Source: JAGWRA01 sp963711505 (GTDB lineage: Bacteria; Acidobacteriota; Vicinamibacteria; Vicinamibacterales; CAVVIG01). Taken from it: a stretch of 64,000 bases of DNA. Below are positions 61,734 to 64,000 of this stretch, one piece after another. The stretch covers positions 2,170,001 to 2,234,000 of the forward strand of contig CAVQEJ010000003.1 of the NCBI GenBank assembly GCA_963711505.1, in the 5' to 3' direction. The first letter of the stretch is position 1. Every line of letters begins with the position of its first letter. Below the pieces are notes generated by a model. That model did no database searches and was not told the DNA's origin. It saw only the letters and a list, made by a program, of their open reading frames with translations. The translations under genes and the position numbers were made by a program.

Positions 61734-61765
61734 GTCAGCCGACGCGGGAATCCGCGTCGGCTGAC
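61734..61765. terminator. Perfect 14-bp hairpin between LVIVD and DUF4386 genes
   Basis: GTCAGCCGACGCGG (61734-61747), loop GAAT, CCGCGTCGGCTGAC (61752-61765). It follows the LVIVD stop on the minus strand. The stem is long and perfect but has no T-run. Confidence 0.6.
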
Positions 61766-61777
61766 GACTCCGGTGTG

Positions 61778-63743
61778 TCAGTGCTGGGCGTTCGCCAGGT
61801 CGGTCAGCGCGGCCGACAGCGTCTGCACCTTCTTCTGATCGGACGAGCCCGCGGCGGCCTTCTTCATCTGCGACGCCAGGCTCGTCAGCTCGGCCTTCCG
61901 CGCCCCGCCATCCTTCTGCTCGGCGCTCGCCAGCGTCGTCCTCGCGCTCGTAATCGCGCCGTCGGCCAGCCCGTGCGACCGCTCGAGCTGATCGAGATAC
62001 GCCCGCACCAGCGGGAAGCTCGGCGGCCAGACGATCTTCTGCTGGTCCTGCGTGTTCCACCGGTCGAACTTCACCGTCTTCGCCGCCGCCAGCTCGTTCT
62101 CGCTGATGAGACCGCTCGGCACCAGTTCGTAGATGTCGAGCCCCCGCGCGATCTCGGAGCTGACGATCACGCCGTTGTACCAGTAGGCCGACCAGGAGCC
62201 GGCCATCATCAGGCGGTCGGCGTTCATCGGGCCACGGTCGAAGTAGGCGATCTCCTTCGGGTGGTTCACATCGGTCCAGTCGAAGATCGAGATGCCGCCC
62301 TGGTACCACGACTGCACCATCACCTCGCGGCCGGGAATCGGGATCAGGGAGCCGTTGTGGGCGACGCAGTTCTCCTGCTCGGTCTGCGCGGCCGGCATCT
62401 TGTAGTAGGTGTGGAACACCAGCTTGTTGTTCTCGATGGTGAACAGCGCGTCGGCGCCCCACTCCATCTTGTCGGTCGCGCGGCAGCGCGGCTGGGAGCC
62501 GCCGCCCCACTCGTCGGTGAAGAGGATCTTCGTGCCGTCGTTGCTGAACGTGGCCGAGTGCCAGAACGACATGTTGGAGTCGGACGCCACGGCGATCCGC
62601 ACCGGGTGCGCCGCGTCGTGGATGTCGAGCAGCAGCCCGAGTCCCGCGCACGCGCCGCCGGCCAGGCCGACCTGCGGATAGACGGTGATGTCGTGGCACT
62701 GGTTCGGCCCGGTCGGGGGCGTCGTTGGCGTGGGGACGCGCGGCGGCCGCGGGCCTCGCCGCGGGCCTCCCGGGCCTTCTCGGCCGCTCTCGCGCGCCGC
62801 CTTGTCGATGGCGTCCCGCTGGGCGTCATGCGGCGGCACCGGCAGGTCGTTGAAGATGCGCGGCGAGCTGACGATGGCCGACATCTCGGGATGGGCGAGC
62901 GGCACCTTGATCACTTCCAGCCGGAAGCGGGCGCTGTTCGGGTCGTTGGGCCCGCCGTCCTCGCAGCCGGGCATTTCCTCGTCGGAGCGGACGCCGGCGG
63001 TGCCCGACACGTAGATGTAGACGTTGTTCTCGTCGCCCGGCTGCGTCACGACGGTGTGCGTGTGCGAACCGCGGCAGGTCTGCACGCTCTTCACGAGCCG
63101 GGGCTTCTGGAGGTCGCTGATGTCGAAGATGCGGATGCCCCGCACGCGCTCCGTGCTCACCGGATCGGGCACGCCGCCGAACCCGCAGTCGGCGCGGCTG
63201 TTGGTCGCCTCCGACGACATGAACAGCAGGTTGCGATACACCGAGACGTCGTTCTGCGACGCCGGGCAGAGGTACGACTGCACGAGCACCGGATGGGTGG
63301 GATCGGAGATGTCGTAGATCTCGAAGCCGTCGTAATTGCCCTGGATCGCGTACTTGCCGAAGAACGCCAGGTCCGAGTGCGTCGCCCCGAGCACCTTCCC
63401 CTTCGGCGGTGTCGTCGAGACCATCCGCATGTTCCAGGCGGCCTGACCGGCGTCCCAGATGCCGGCCTTCGAGGCCGACGCGCGGGTCGGGCACCGGCGC
63501 GGTCATCGAGACGATGGGCGCCACGGGCGCCGGCATCGTGTCCGGCGCGGCCGGCAGCGGCGGCGGCGCGGGAGCCTTCCTCTGGGCCGGCGCGGGCTGA
63601 GCCGGCGGTGCGGCGGGCGGCTGGACGGCCGGCGCACTCGCGCTGGCGGCCGCACCGAATCCGGCGACGGCAAGGAGAGCGGCGACACACAGACCGGCGA
63701 ACAGGCGTACCGGCCGACGGAGACCCGGGGACTGGGACGTCAT
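61778..63743 (-). CDS. LVIVD-repeat secreted beta-propeller protein (frame break)
   Basis: About 655 residues. A signal peptide (RLFAGLCVAALLAVAGFGAA) leads into a Pro/Ala-rich linker. After one extra base near 63470 (VGL-KAGIWDAGQAAWN) the LVIVD-type propeller begins: GFEIYDISDPTHPVLVQSYL, RGIRIFDISDLQKPRLVKSV, LGLLLDIHDAAHPVRIAVAS, GGISIFDWTDVNHPKEIAYF. A C-terminal helical part (AEQKDGGARKAELTSLASQM) follows. Its start overlaps the DUF305 stop (ATGA). Probably a periplasmic binding or structural protein; ligand unknown. Confidence 0.87.
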
Positions 63744-64000
63744 AGTGAACCTCGCAGAGTATGCGTGAGACGGATCGTCGGACTGGATTGGACTACTGCC
63801 GGGGAGCCGGGACTCTCCTGCAGCATCTGCTTCATGCGCGCGATCTCGATTGACTGATCGGCATAGACGTCGCTGGCGAACTTGTACATCGTCTCGTCCT
63901 GGGCGGCGCCGTACAGACTTGAACAGCTTGTTCACCATGTCGACTGCGCCCTGGTGGTGCTTGATCATGCCCGTGAGGAACAGACGGTCGAACTCGGGCC
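63740..64000 (-). CDS. DUF305 family protein, N-terminus off the window (frame break)
   Basis: The C-terminal 85 or so residues are visible. The conserved core FDRLFLTGMIKHHQGAVDMV is followed, after an extra base near 63917, by DETMYKFASDVYADQSIEIA and RMKQML, the family's second helix with its metal-type His/Met/Asp positions. The stop overlaps the LVIVD start, so the two genes are coupled. DUF305 proteins are exported four-helix ferritin-like proteins of unclear role, often near copper genes. Confidence 0.85.

Overview
The window is about 64 kb of very GC-rich bacterial chromosome. Several family-level markers point to an acidobacterium of the Vicinamibacteria type. These are a VWFA-related Acidobacterial-domain protein, the DUF1592 cytochrome / DUF1552 / ankyrin gene trio, a fragment of the large BNR/VPS10 'glycosyl hydrolase' family, an LVIVD protein next to a DUF305 protein, DUF4386 and DUF421 proteins, and many dispersed palindromic repeats. 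This assignment is by inference; no rRNA gene is present.

Layout. 1-2.7 kb: sppA (C-terminus cut by the window edge), tRNA-Leu(CAG) and a repeat-rich zone with a small ORF. 2.8-4.5 kb: a two-domain retropepsin-like protein and a small secreted Cys/His protein. 4.7-10.8 kb, minus strand: a multidomain c-type cytochrome (DUF1592), DUF1552 and an ankyrin protein, read as one unit. 11-16 kb: a small coiled-coil protein and DinB (minus), then a translationally coupled trio of a protease-like PDZ protein and two cation/proton antiporters. 16-21.9 kb: a sirtuin, a second copy of the small Cys/His family, a 59-aa membrane protein, DUF523/DUF1722, an XRE-cupin regulator, an MFS carrier and a carboxypeptidase-regulatory-like protein. 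21.9-23.5 kb: an eroded VPS10/BNR gene bounded by repeats. 23.6-28.5 kb: two TatA-type genes, a MacB-like permease with its HlyD/MacA adaptor, and DUF421. 28.7-45.5 kb: a P1/DmpA peptidase carrying an in-frame repeat, glycosylasparaginase, a threonine-dehydratase-like enzyme, glycogen phosphorylase, a VWA protein, an M24 peptidase, an HtrA/Deg protease, a coupled CYTH-MurU-AmgK set and a TIM-barrel isomerase. 45.6-58.7 kb: the conserved translation/RNA block asnS, rimO, rimP, nusA, infB, DUF503, rbfA, nrnA, truB, rpsO, pnp. 58.8-64 kb: a cupredoxin, GIY-YIG, DinB, DUF4386, LVIVD and DUF305 proteins.

Two observations cut across the window. First, many genes, including the essential infB and asnS, carry single-base frame breaks. 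Where the break can be located it is mostly one extra base. This looks like residual sequencing insertions, not true gene death, so broken reading frames should not be taken at face value. Second, at least two families of structured repeats (called R1 and R2 here) occur both between and inside protein genes. R2 has four copies whose hairpin stems differ by compensatory changes around an invariant loop. R1 is read in the same frame inside two unrelated proteins. Both resemble, in behaviour, the palindromic elements that insert into Rickettsia genes. They are the most novel signal here.
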